This document shows, piece after piece, positions 39,669-52,231 of a stretch of DNA of 64,000 nucleotides. Where the stretch lies: the NCBI RefSeq assembly GCF_008831285.2, contig NC_045146.1:18119289-18183288 (forward strand), given 5' to 3'. The position numbers were made by a program, and so were the translations under genes. The stretch's first letter is position 1; every line of letters begins with the position of its first letter. The notes under the pieces were generated by a model. The model did no database searches. It saw only the letters and a program-made list of their open reading frames with translations, and was not told the origin of the DNA. Source of the stretch: Nymphaea colorata (taxonomy: Eukaryota > Streptophyta > Magnoliopsida > Nymphaeales > Nymphaeaceae).

Positions 39669-40659
39669 GGAGAAGGGGGACAAAATAATAATATTACATT
39701 AAACAAAATTGGTGACAAGCTGTCTACCAGCCAATTTTTGGTGGGTCTTGGTAAAGTAGGCTTGTCATTTATTCTTGCTTATCAACTTTTTATGTCGTGT
39801 AAGCTACAAAACACTTTATATATAACTTGGTTTCAATTAATCTTTTATGGCAACCAATTGCCAGCATAAGTACATATTAATTAATTCTATGCTAATGTTG
39901 ACCTTGAGTAGATACATTACTTGAGGTTCTTCCACTCCACTTTGGTTCCACCATCTGCTGCGTGGTGTGTACGTTTTGGATCCACGACTTGGAGAATTTT
40001 CATAGAGGACCCACCTTTTGGACCATATTTTTGAAAGGGCCTTGTTATTTATGTGTGATTCACTTAATTTGGTGCACCGTTTTGGGCCTTTCAGTATTGC
40101 CTTTTCAAGTTGAAGCGCCTTTTCCACTTTTAAGCACAAAAGAAGGAAACTGCCGTAATCTTCTTTTAAAAAAGCTAATTACGTAAATGCTTTTAAGAAG
40201 CAAACGGTGAGGCCAGGTGTTTAGACATTTGTTAGTAAAGTTGAGACTTTTATCAAGATAATGGAAAATGTGCGGCCGGTTTTTTAGATTATAGCCAAAA
40301 TATGAGCGTTGAAAAGTCTCCATGTCCATCCCACTACTAAAGCATTCTTGTGCATGTGGCTTCATATACACAACGAGTGTACGCTAGATGTGAACCGTAT
40401 TATCAATACATTTAGTAAATACATGTGTATTGGATAACAAATAAATATAAGATAATGTATATGAGATAACGAATCTATATGAGGTAATGACTTACGTATG
40501 AGATAATACTAAACATAAGTATGAGATAATATATATGAAATTACAAAAGATCTGTGAGATAATTAGATAACGGATGGATATATGAGATAACACTAATGTT
40601 TATGAGATAATATAATATTTATCAAATAATGAGATAACGCTTGACAAAAAAAATGAAAA

Positions 40660-40869
40660 GATCGGGTAAGAGCTGACAGACATCTGTCATCGTTTTGAAT
40701 CTCTAAGGTGTCAACTCTCTGTGCTGCAAACGAGGGGTGACCGACATGCAAGTTGAAGCGCGGCGGCATGGGTGACATCTTGAAACACCAAAACAAGCCA
40801 TGTATCCTAAATGATGAAAGGTTGAATGGAGGCTTCAGTGTTTTGCTCACCCAAAAGAAAAAAAAAATA
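40660..40869 (+). mobile_element. SINE candidate with TTGCTCACCCAAAA tail
   Basis: It begins near ATCGGGTAAGAGCTGACAG (A-box-like), has GTTTTGAATCTC about 30 nt on (B-box-like), and ends TTTTGCTCACCCAAAAG plus a run of A at 40858-40868. The same end is found at 14869-14900. A truncated relative may lie at 23845-24000. Confidence 0.5.
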
Positions 40870-41962
40870 GCACTTTACATGTACATGTAAGATAGTTAAA
40901 ATTTCAGAAGGGCGTGTTTGATTGCCCCGACCGTGCTATCTGGTGCATTCTGCTCTTTGGGATTCATAAACCAAGTCAATAAAGTCGAGTTTCTCTAGAC
41001 TTCTGACTTTTATTCCTTCAATTTCAAAATTAAAATTGCACGCCCCTTGGATTTCAAAATTAAAATTTGACATAGAATGAGGATATTGTCCAGATAATCA
41101 AACACCTTCAAGAAGAGAAAATCAAATGAGAAAAGCAAATGTGGGAATTCAATAGTCCACACGCAAACAAAAAAACTGAATTATGAAGGTATTCAATTAT
41201 TTTGACCGATCAAAACTTAACATAATTTGGTCCAGAATATATCTGCAGATAAACTGATGATCAACCTACTTATAGTTCATAATTTAAAATTTTAAGCATG
41301 CTTTTTCTGAAGGTATGGAGGATAATGCAAGATTCACAAAGGCAGCAGTAACAAAGATATGAATTCGAGAAAACTCTAGGGGCAAAACCGATGAAGATGT
41401 ACATAATGGAGTGCGACGTCATTAAAACTTAGTTGTTTTAGAGTCTTCAACTTAACACCCTTGACAACTTCCATTACTGGCGATCGATTAAGACAAAGTC
41501 TTTAATTTTATATTAAATATGATTAATCAAAGTCGGAAATTGAAGAGGATGCGTCCTGAAAACTTGAATATAAAAATCGATGTCGTGGAGTTCGATCGAA
41601 AGAGTGGATTAATGGTGCTGCGTGAGGTCACGGAGTCAGAAAAAATGGTGGAAAGATAAACTGGGAGTCGGTGGGTAATGACCAACTTGATGCCATTGAT
41701 GCTTCCCAACCAAATTAAATAAATGAAAACCCCCTCGCAAGATAAGTTTGATAAATTAGTCTCTGTGTGCAACTTACACAGAAGGTACAGCTTTTTAGTT
41801 ATATATCTCGAGTTTTACACATAAACTATGAAAGCACCGTGAACTGGTTTCCACATTTTTGCAGCCTTCGGGGTCGTAGTATAGCTAGCGGACCAGTGAT
41901 GAAAGATCGATGATCATCAATTTGATTCTTGTAGGTATTATTCATTTAAATTGCAAACAATT

Positions 41963-42364
41963 AAGCTTGCACATCGGGCCGGGCTGCCGCCGGGTACGCG
42001 ATAGCCGGCTTGACTCGGGCCCAGGACAGGCCCAAAAGATGAGACCTAGGCTAGCTCGACTTGCTATCGGGCCGGCCCGGGTAGGCCTAATAAGCCGTGA
42101 TGGGGCTTGCTAATGATTTTTTTAATTTTTTCATTAATATATATATATATATAATATATTATTACAATTAATTTATTTTTGATGTATTATTTTATATTAA
42201 AAATATTTTGTAATGTAATCAGGCCGGGCTCAAGTTTTTCGAGTCAGGTCGAACTCGGGCCTGAGTTTTACATGTAGGGCCGGGCTGGGCTAGGCCCGAC
42301 TCGTTATTGGGCTGGGCTGGGCCAACTCATTATTGGGTTGGGCCAGCCCGATGCCAAAGCTTTC
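41963..42364. mobile_element. Non-autonomous hAT MITE (CGGGCC type)
   Basis: The element spans 41971-42356 (386 bp) with inverted ends around CATCGGGCCGGGCTG and, from the right, CATCGGGCTGGCC. It is flanked by AAGCTTGC (41963-41970) and AAGCTTTC (42357-42364), an 8-bp duplication with one mismatch. GC-rich ends (GGGCCGGGCT words) surround an AT-rich core with a TA run. No coding capacity. Confidence 0.78.
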
Positions 42365-42484
42365 AAACAATGGGTGCACTATAGTTTAGTTGGCATTAGT
42401 CCCGCTCTCCACCTCTTGGAGCAGCCCTGAATCCCAAAAACAGTGAAGAGGCTTTCTCATGTTGGAGTATTTCTATCTCTACTT

Positions 42485-42487
<3 letters not shown>

Positions 42488-42527
<40 letters not shown>
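42488..42527. repeat. (TA)n microsatellite
   Basis: A perfect TA tract of about 40 bp; similar tracts lie at 39633-39664 (about 32 bp) and 43730-43746. Confidence 0.95.
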
Positions 42528-42528
<1 letters not shown>

Positions 42529-44151
42529 CACCTCCAATACCTACATTTTTCTAAAGTTGTTATATTTGTACTCAAATTTTTCATATATTCAAACGATACC
42601 CATACCCATGTGACTTAAAAGTGCGAACAAAATATGTAAAGGTGACTTTTGAACCCCAAGCATCCGCATCAGCAAAACTCTAGAAAGTCTAAATCCGCAG
42701 CATGGACCATATGGAAGAATACTTGCGTGCTGATGTCGGAAAAAACCCAACTAATCTTAGTGATTTGCTACTAATAGTTGCTCATAACAAGAGAAAGAGA
42801 CAACTTGTCCAAGGATTGCAAACCCATAGAATGATGTAATGATTGACAAATAGGCATGTCGAATTGGATATATCTTTTACCATATCTGATTTATATTAAG
42901 TTTGCATATTTGGATTTAAATCTGAATTTGAAGCAGGTAGATTTCTAAATTCATAGTTCGAAATCGGTTTTCAGATTCAGACTTCTAAGCACAACTAAAT
43001 TAGAACTGGATTAAGGCCATGTTGAAAAACCAAACTCAAACTATATAGATTTTGGGTAATAGGATATTTATTTAAAACCAAATCTAAATTTAAACCCGAT
43101 TGGTTAAACTCTAATGTGAACCTAATTGTATTCTTAAGTCTAAATGCCATCTGACTTATTAATCGAACATTAAGTGTTTGTTCTATCTTATTCTTTTGCA
43201 AGCAATTTAGTTAGACATCCGACACGTTTACATCAAGTGAACGGATGGGGCATTCAATCACGCTCTGCTAATAAAAAAGGGACAACTCTCCATCCATCCA
43301 AAAGCCATTTTCCATTGCCGTATATAGCCAAACTTTCCGTCGTTTGTACATATAAAGGCAGAAGTCCGGACAAAGAGGAGGATTTTCGATCAAATCAACT
43401 ATAACTATTTAGTTCTTCAGGCAAAGTTAATGTTGCCATGTGCCACAGATATAACTAAAACATAAATTCGTCACCAAAAACACAATAGACCATTTCTAAA
43501 GCCACCATAAACTACCACTGCATCATAAATTGTAGCTAATACCAATCTAATGTACATTTTTTAGCAACAAAGTTTTGAATGTTAAGTTGCAGCAAATCAT
43601 ATAGAGAACACACCAACTAAAATGTAAATGTGGTGGCTATTTGTTCGCTAACAAGAAGTTGGTTCTCACGTTTCATTTGAGCATTGCAAATTAATCTTTC
43701 AAACTAAATTTGTCAACTAAGATTCTTTTATATATATATATATATACTAGAAGTTGAGCTTTAAGAATAGAACGAGACGACTTTATTTTTCAAAATGCAA
43801 TAGAATCAGAGCTCGTGGTGTGACAATGATGTCTCACTTTCACATGGAGAAAAAAAGAAAAATCTAGGGAGGGTTTTGGGCAACGGCGTCGATTTGACAA
43901 AATGTTCCCGTCAAACAAGGACTTGGAACGATATCACGACCGGGACACGACGATGGCGGGCGACTAAAAAAGATCGCCTCCAGTTTTGAGGAAACCACCA
44001 TCCATCGCCACCTCCCCCAACGCTGGGCCCCTCTGCAACTAGGCGTTTTGGGGGAATAAATTGCCCCTTCCAGCCAATCGAGCTCCACCACCATCACGAC
44101 TACTGAAGCACAAGAAAATCGAAGGCAGATCATCGACAGCGGCGAAGAGAA

Positions 44152-47100
44152 ATGGAGGCGGAGGACGCGATCCAAGCGGCGATTCCCAACGGCACGCAGC
44201 AGGCCGCCCCTGAAACCCCCTGCCACAACGGCTTCCAGCTGCCGCTGGGGCCGAAAACTTCGGGGACGCTGGGGCGGCACTTGGCTCGGCGGCTGGTGCA
44301 GGTGGGCGTGAGGGACGTCTTCTCGGTGCCCGGCGACTTCAACCTCACGCTGCTGGACCACCTGATCGCGGAGCCGGAGCTTAACCTCGTCGGCTGCTGC
44401 AACGAGCTCAACGCAGGGTACGCTGCCGACGGCTATGCTCGGGCCAAGGGCGTCGGAGCCTGCGTCGTCACCTTCACCGTCGGCGGGCTCAGCGTGATCA
44501 ACGCCATCGCCGGCGCCTACAGCGAGAACCTACCCGTCATCTGCATCGCGGGCGGCCCCAACTCCAATGATTACGGCACCAACCGCATCCTTCACCACAC
44601 CATCGGGCTGCCCGACTTCAGCCAGGAGCTCCGCTGCTTCCAGACCGTCACTTGCTTGCAGGCGAGACTCTTCTTCTTCCCCCCATTGAATTTCCTCCCT
44701 TTCTTAATTCCTCTCTGTATTCAATTTCTCACTGTGTTGCCCTTCTCATATTTTCGAATTGGGGAATTTGGGGAACTGGGAATCGATCGTCCTCGTTGCA
44801 GACGGTGGTGAACAATCTGGACGACGCGCACGAGCAGATCGACACAGCGATATCGACGGCGCTGAAGGAGAGCAAGCCTGTCTACATTAGCATCAGCTGC
44901 AACCTCCCCGGCATCCCGCACCCCAACTTCCGCAGAGAGCCTGTTCCCTTCTTCCTCGCTCCCAAGTACGAGTCTCCCTTCTTCTTCTTCCTCTCTCGCT
45001 GATACTTCCTGCCGGCGATGATTCCCGCTTTCAGGCAAACGCTTTCGGCGACTGGCGTCACCAGTCTCCGATATTTTTTGTTGTTCTCGAGTAGAAACGA
45101 AATTATTGCGAAGCTCTCCCGCCGGCAGAGTCATTAATCGACCCGTCTCTGCCGGTTTTACATCCCGACTCGGCCTTGTCCTGTACTAGGCGAGCTTACA
45201 CCCACTTGCTCTTTGAAAAATGGACCTTTGGCGTGTACTCGTCAATAGATCTTCTTTCTTGGAAAAGAATCAACGTACAATTTAATCATTTTGTAAATTT
45301 TAGTAACTATAACAAATATTAATTAATCATTTAAGTAACCTGCATCCTGGTTTTCTTCTAAAAGATTATAGAATAATCCAAAAGAATAAACCAAAAATTG
45401 ATGTTTTATTGAATGTTTAACATCAAAAGGGGGTCACCCACAGGGGGAATTTGGTTGCCATGATCTTTTTTAAGAAAGTGGGGGGTCATTTCCTTTTCAA
45501 TTTTGACATAAACACCATAAAATAATGGTATCTACATCCATTGGGTTTGGTATTTGAAAGTTTATTCCTCATCTTCATGACGCTTAGCTCATGAGCATCT
45601 CTTGTTGGTTTTTATTTTTCTTTGTTCATGACGATAGCAAAATCAATGTTGTTTGAATTGGTTTACGAATTCAATTATGTTCAAAAAAATTATAAATATA
45701 TAATGAACGACTACATTATTCACATGACACATAGTCTGATATTATGAAAAAGATCAGAGATTATGACGATTGAGCTTGGACTCGGCTCGCAGAGCTAGGA
45801 AGAAGGCGTGTTTGGTTGGTTGTTTCGGTGGCTGGTGTCTGATCCCCGTGAGACGCGGAGATCGGAACACCACCAGATCATTGACTTCCGATCCGAATCC
45901 AACAGGAACATCTCCTGAAAGTACGGGTCAGATGCAGACTTCTTCGCCGCCATGAAACTCTGCTCTCTCTCTCTCTCTCTCTCTCTCCCATGGATGTACG
46001 TCAATGGAGCTTGAAGAGGTAATGTCTCTTTTGGTGGCGTGGGAACAGGCAGAGCAACCCGGAGGGGCTGCAGGCGGCGGTGGATGCGGCGGCCGAGTTC
46101 CTGAACAAGGCGGTGAAGCCGGTGATGGTGGGTGGCCCGAAGCTGAGGGTGGCCAAGGCCCAGGATGCCTTCGTCGAGCTCGCCGACGCCAGCGGCTACG
46201 CCGTCGCAGTGATGCCGTCCAGCAAGGGCTTGGTGCCGGAGAACCACCCACACTTCATCGGTACCTTCTGGGGAGCTGTCAGCACCAACTTCTGCAGCGA
46301 GATAGTCGAGTCGGCTGACGCCTACATCTTCGCTGGCCCCATCTTCAACGACTACAGCTCCGTTGGCTACTCCCTTCTCCTCAAGAAGGAGAAGGCCCTC
46401 ATCGTTCAGCCCAATAGGGTGACCATTGGGAACGGCCCCTCGTACGGTTGGGTTTTCATGGCCGACTTCTTGTCTGAACTGGCCAAACGTGTGAACAAGA
46501 ACACGACCGCCATCGAAAATCACCGCCGGATTTATGTCCCCGCCGGCATCCCTCTGAAACGGGCCGAGAAAGAACCTCTCCGAGTCAACATTCTCTTCAA
46601 GCACATACAGGTTGGTATTAGCAAATTATGAAATGGGGACGACCTTAATGTCTGGTGCCTGCTGTAAATTGTAGATATCTGCATGGTTATTTTCGTGGAG
46701 GTCAATTCACAAGTTATATACTTCAGGATTGTCGACAGTACTTACACATTTGATTGATAGTTATATCCTTATCGTACAAAATGGCACAATGTGTTTTTTA
46801 TGTGTTCTCTCATATATAAACTGTTTCCGTTCATTAAACTTTTATTCTGTTTGATGCTTTGGGCCACTCTTAGATTTATCCTCATTTCTACGAATTGTGG
46901 TTCTTCCTTCTCTTCGTCTTAATATTGAATCTTGGGGCTGCAGACTATTGCAAATAGTTAAAATTACTAGTGGTAAATGAATTATGCTAAATATACGTAT
47001 ATTTGGGGACTAATATCCAGAGCCGTAGGAGTTGAAAGCCTTACGCATGGAGGCGGATGTCAAAGTGAATTTTGTGGCTTCCATTTCATTTTGTGTCTAG

Positions 47101-49839
47101 TTTGCTTGTGTGGAAAGTGAATTGTGCCTATTTCAATGTCCGTGTACTATGAGAGGGCAGCTGATGGGACCCGCTATTGTCTGAAAAGAAGTAGGTACTG
47201 CAGCCACACATTTAATATGCAAAACTCGATTTTCATGGATATATACATACGACGGAACTGGATTTTGACTTCTACTAACCCGATTGTTTTTTATGTCTCT
47301 CCTTATAGAGTGTCAGTCATGTGGAAGAACTAGTTATTGAATTCTAACAGTCTGATTAATAAGCTTTTTTGTCTCATTGTTGAACGTTCATTGTTAAATA
47401 TTCAAAGAGAAGAAAGACCCAGTTAATTTTGCAATTGTCATTTCTTCACATCGCTATTTGGAATTTTGGCCACATGGATGTGAACTGACTTATTTGTTTA
47501 GCAGCATTACATATATCCATTTTGAGGAATTCCAGGAAGTAAGAGCTTGCAGTTATCTATTTTTTTGAAATCTTAAGAAATCATATTTGTAATTAAAGAA
47601 GCATGGCTAACCCCTGAAAAGGACCTTGCGTAGATGCTCCTGCAATACCTGATTTCTTGTCATGGCACACACACAGAGACGCTGCTTTACTATCAAGTGG
47701 ATGAAGTCAGAATTGGGGCTTTGGCCACGTCTAACATAAGTGGTGTCTTTTGGTGTTGTATTTCTTAGGCGTGCACGATAGCACTAGAAATCTGCTGAGT
47801 ATCCATGTGTTCTACAACTTTCTTTAGTACAGTGGTTTGTCTGGTGATTTTTATATGCTTCTGAATGTTTTCTTTTAGGACTCGCTTAATTCCCAAAATG
47901 ATGTGACTAATGGTAAAAACTTAAGACAGTTCATCCATAACCTTCTTTGACAATTATTTATTTGATGTCGATTAGTTTTTTTTTTTTTTTTTCTCAATCA
48001 ATACTTTCTGAAAGATGACATTCTGTAGAAGAATTCACTAGACTAAGGAGTTAATTGATTTGTAAAAATCAAATCACCTAGTTCAATAACTACCATTATC
48101 TTCACATGATCCATTAGAGTACAAGATATGCCTTTACTAAAACGTGTTGTATCTCGACTTATGCTGTCCTCCCTAGCTAATGTGTGTGGGCTGCGGTGAC
48201 AGCAAATATTGTCGGGAGACACAGCTGTCATAGCTGAGACAGGAGATTCGTGGTTCAATTGTCAGAAGCTAAAGCTCCCAGAAGGCTGTGGGTAAGTGCC
48301 TACATTGGTTTAATTCTTCAAGTAAAGGGACTGATATTTTTATCGGATGCATAACTAGTGAACATCCTTTGTTGCAGATATGAATTCCAGATGCAGTATG
48401 GTTCAATTGGGTGGTCAGTTGGTGCTACTCTTGGTTATGCACAGGCTGCTAAGGATAAACGTGTTATTGCTTGCATTGGTGATGGAAGCTTCCAGGTCTG
48501 TTATTCTGCTGCCACTATGTTATTCCAGAAATAGAATCATAAAACTCTGACCTCTCCACGGTGTATGGGAATTATTTTTCTTATGTAGTTCTGTGCTTCT
48601 TATGTCATGATTTAAAGTCCGTTGAGAATGCTTTATCATGTGGTGATGGATAGCTGCTTGGTTCTACCTCTGTCTTATACCGTGGCACTTCTGGGGTTGC
48701 TACTAACAGTTGTATGTGAAAAACTGAAGTATCTTTGGATATTTGAATTTTTTCTCCAAATCATTTATAAATCTATCTGTCATGGTTATTCTGTTATAGT
48801 GTACAGAAATTTGAATATTATGGTATGCAACTTCTCTTGTTAGTTAAAAAAACTTTCTCATAGACATGTGGGTTCAAACTTCAAACTACAAACTGTAATT
48901 CCCAAACTTTTATAGTTTTTAACTTCATACAGAGACCTCAATCTACAAAGAGGTTTAATTATCCTTTTTGGCTGTTCATTTCTATTTTAGGTTACAGCTC
49001 AGGATATTTCAACCATGATAAGATGCGGGCAAAGGAGCATAATCTTCCTCATTAACAATGGAGGATACACGATTGAAGTGGAAATTCATGATGGACCATA
49101 CAACGTTATAAAAAACTGGAATTATAGTGGACTAGTTGATGCCATCCACAATGGTGAAGGCAAATGCTGGACGACCAAGGTGAGCTAGCCAGACCCTCCT
49201 TTCCTTCCAAATCTTTCTGGGAGGTAACCTGGACATTTAAGCATGGTGTTTTACCTTTTTTATTGGCATAGTGTGGCATGTGTGTCAACAAGGAGACAAG
49301 CTATAGGTGGTTGGACTAGCACCTATGTTGTCCAATTTGTTGTCCAATTTTTTGGTTGACTAATATTCACAGCTAGCTGCATCCAGTTTAGATTAATTTC
49401 TTGCAGTGTTAATCTTTCGGACAATGTAGGGTGTGGAAAAAGTTTCCTAATTAGTGAACAGTAGTTATTCTGCAATTAGCTAATGCGCACTTCCCAAAGG
49501 CTAATTTTTTTTATTTCTTCATGCTTATTTTCCAGTTTGTCGAAGTGTTAATTGCTCCGATGTGTGCATACATATTATTGTGTGTGCCTTGGAAATGTAT
49601 TGTTCTCCATTGAATGCTTGAACTTATCATTGTTCTAACTCAATATTCTTTTTGTTGAATCTCTGGAACAGGTCCGCACAGAGGATGAACTAACTGATGC
49701 AATTGCGACAGCATTACAGAAAAATGACAGTTTATGCTTTATTGAAGTGATTGTTCATAGAGATGATACTAGCAAAGAATTGTTAGAATGGGGATCTCGT
49801 GTTGCAGCTGCTAACAGTCGACCCCCCAATCCTCAGTAG
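44152..49839 (+). CDS. PDC: Pyruvate decarboxylase
   Basis: Seven exons: 44152-44661, 44802-44965, 46049-46610, 48203-48291, 48378-48495, 48991-49179, 49672-49839; 1,800 nt, 599 residues, the usual plant length. It converts pyruvate to acetaldehyde and CO2 with thiamine diphosphate and Mg2+ in the cytosol, the first step of ethanolic fermentation. Visible features: a [20 protein letters not shown] start to the PYR domain; catalytic Glu85 in [15 protein letters not shown]; the His pair 148-149 in NRILHHTIG; a central domain with [18 protein letters not shown]; and the PP domain with GDGSFQ at 476-481 and Asn-Asn at 503-504 (the GDG...NN cofactor motif), then [20 protein letters not shown] with the conserved Glu. 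All phases agree. The first intron appears to start with GC rather than GT. The long intron 46611-48202 and the 1.1-kb intron 44966-46048 hold no gene. Plant PDC genes are usually induced by low oxygen; no regulatory element was confirmed here. Confidence 0.96.
44966..46048 (+). other. Intron 2 of PDC
   Basis: Donor AA|GTACGA and acceptor GGAACAG|GCAG, splitting a Lys codon. A CT microsatellite (about 45959-45987) lies just before the acceptor and may serve as its pyrimidine tract. Open frames on the minus strand are antisense shadows of the PDC exons. Confidence 0.8.
46611..48202 (+). other. Intron 3 of PDC
   Basis: Donor CAG|GTTGGT and acceptor GTGACAG|CAAAT, phase 0. AT-rich, with no transposon ends or conserved exon recognised; the short open frames lack domain features. 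Confidence 0.75.
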
Positions 49840-52231
49840 GCATGCACCAGAGAGTATTTCGCAGACTGTGTTTATCCGTTGCTGTATGGCGGTTAAGTTG
49901 CCAGTGAAATGTAACCTGTGGTTGTCTTTGATTATTCACTAGAATAATGGGAACTTGATCAAATAACCCGATTGCAATTTGTTCCCAAATGCAGTCTGCC
50001 ATTTTGGTTGAATGGAAATGTACTTTGGCTTCTTCTGTTCTAAGCACCATGCAGTTGCTCTTGTTTGTCTCAAGTTTTCTGCATCAGGAACCAATCGATG
50101 TGAACATGTGAACATTGTGTATGTGAAGATTCATTAAATAGCCCAACTTTTGTTTGATGGTGTCTTTCTCGACGACATAAAAAACCATTGAATGTTTTGA
50201 CATGTGACTGACTAACATGAGGTGCAAGTTTGGTGAATCCTGATCCATTCTTCTTCAGTGTAAAAGGTCCCCATGAAATCCTTTGTGATATAAAAAATCT
50301 CAGTGATAATATATATATGTATATATATAAGATTGTGAGAGAGAGAGAGAGAGTGGTGTGCTTAGGATCATGTTCGGATAAGGGGTCATTGGGTAGGAAA
50401 CACACTCAATGAGTGTAATGAATATTGGGGCAAGTAGGTAACTAGTGTTTCATGAAGTTGTCTTAATAATTGGGGTATATTCATCCGACAGTCACTATCT
50501 TTGTAGTCAAAAGTTTTATAGGGATTGTTTGGCAAGGTAACAATTTGTTATTGTCCTATATATCTACCTCAAAAATCAAAACAAGTTCATGGAACACGAT
50601 AACAAGATGCTCTGTGAACTTGTTCCAATTATTAGGATAGATTCATAGAAAAGTAACAAACTGATTCTATCATCAAACGGCCCTTAAACATGCACAATTG
50701 TCATCAATTCTAAGCAAAGAAGTATTCCTGAACTTTGTCATCGTTAAGAAGAAAAAACTCCAATTATAGTTCACATACATATTAAACTTTAGAAAAGAAA
50801 ATGAGGTACAAATGCATGAGTATATGGTTTTGTATGTACGTATACGTGTGCAAGAAGTGTGAATACAAGGACACCACAAAAGGGAAAAGTTAAAATGTCC
50901 TATATATTATATTATGGCATTGATTTGCTCCGGCTACACATTGTAACGACCTTGGGCAGCATTTCTACCCTTATGCGTTGTCTTTCTTATTTTATAAAGG
51001 TATAAAATTACTCTTTTGTCAATTCAGAAAAGAGGCAAGGGGGCGTGCGAGGTAATTTCTTCCCTTATTTTCCATGTAAAAGGACAGTTTTTAACTCTCT
51101 CTCTCTCAACCTCTTAGAGTAATCACCACAAGAAAAAGTTGTCAAATAAAGAGTGTCAAAGAAGGTGATATCCATATCAGCAGTTAGCCTGCTGTGTTGC
51201 GTGTCGATAGAGGAGATTTGGGAAATACGAAGAGTTGTCTCAATTTGGACTCGACTCAAAGCATGTATGATCAAACTTGAGTTGAAGCTCAAGTTATAAA
51301 TGAGTTGAGGTCGAGTTACACAAGATAGGCCATGTCTCGACTCATGTCTTTCATATTTGTTAATTTGCCATGGTATGCAAGTAACTTTTGGCTAAATTTA
51401 ACACCCTTCTAGTGGTTTTCTTTTTTATTTAAAGAATATATATATATATAAGCTTAAATCAGACAAGCTCAAACTTGGACTCGGTTTACCGAGTCGAGCT
51501 CAATCTCGCTTCATAAAACCCAAATCGAGTTCGCCGAGCAATACATAACTCGTGCTGACCCAGCTTCTACATTCCTAAAGTGGAGGGGGCTTTCCCGTTT
51601 ACTCCTCTTATGAGCGTAGCAGCATTATAGTTTCATAAGGGGGGCCTCAGGTGGTCGGAAGATAATTGTGCAGGGTGTTCAGGGGTGAGAATTATGTGGC
51701 AGCTGCCCACACAGACCCAGTCATTTTCAACAATATTAAGCTTAGATCAGTTGTATGTGGTGCTCTTTAGATTCGATCAAGTCTCTTTTATAAGCTCCCC
51801 ACAGCTAAAAATTTCTGGCTCCACCTCTTAATTCAGCTTTGTTTGTGTTATGAAGGTCGATGCTGTGGGCTCTAGTTTACAGAAAGCGAGCGCCCTTTCT
51901 GCCATCCGATTTGAAGACAAAGATGAATCATACTGCCATGGATGTTAGATGCAATTCAACTTTATCTTATCAACTGTTAAGTTAGATGTTGTGGGTTCCA
52001 CTGCAGACAGAATAACTTCTTTTCTTTCCAATACCATAAATGGGGCGTAAGGGTTAAGGCGGCTTACAACTACCATTGATTGTTAGTTGGGTTTCTTTCA
52101 CAACTAAGTTCATTATTCTTCCCAATTCACAACTACCATTCAATTCAAATATCACGCTAGAGTGGCTATAAACCTGCCTGCAACAGTTCAAGAGGAGTTA
52201 TTCCTTCTCAGTACTGCCAATTCTGAACACC
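49840..52231. other. Intergenic region between PDC and lipase 1
   Basis: It starts with the PDC 3' flank (to about 50110). A Tourist-like candidate lies at 50519-50683. About 51240-51580 has GACTCGACTC, CGAGTCGAGCTC and GAGTTGAGGTCGAGTT words typical of the GAGCC hAT MITE family, but ends are eroded. From about 51600 sequence is unique-looking, with the lipase promoter at the end; no TATA box was confirmed. Confidence 0.5.
50516..50686. mobile_element. Tourist-like MITE candidate
   Basis: About 50519-50683 (165 bp). Left end TAGGGATTGTTTGGCAAGG, right end reading inward GGGCCGTTTGATGATAG, with TTA on both sides (50516-50518, 50684-50686). The ends agree only over GGG..GTTTG with a two-base offset, so it is a degenerate copy. 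Confidence 0.55.

Larger units (their letters stand above)
36382..44151. other. Long intergenic region with MITEs, SINE and microsatellites
   Basis: No complete gene was recognised over almost 8 kb. The listed elements are a Tourist-like MITE (36914), an unassigned minus-strand frame (37879-38103), GT/GA repeats (38741-38776), a TA tract (39633-39664), a SINE candidate (40660), a CGGGCC-type hAT MITE (41971) and another TA tract (42488-42527). About 40380-40640 has repeated TATGAGATAA words at irregular spacing, a degenerate minisatellite. About 42853-43160 resembles the element at 32111 but lacks a clear right end. Confidence 0.5.

Noticed and set aside
40911-41117. Possible MITE with GGGCGTGTTTGATTG and AATCAAACACC ends
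   Set aside because: The inverted match is short, target duplications were not found, and the interior shows no further symmetry.
45795-46604. Long minus-strand frame of 269 codons opposite PDC exon 3
   Set aside because: It is the complement of a GC-rich conserved PDC exon and runs into a CT microsatellite; no family features.
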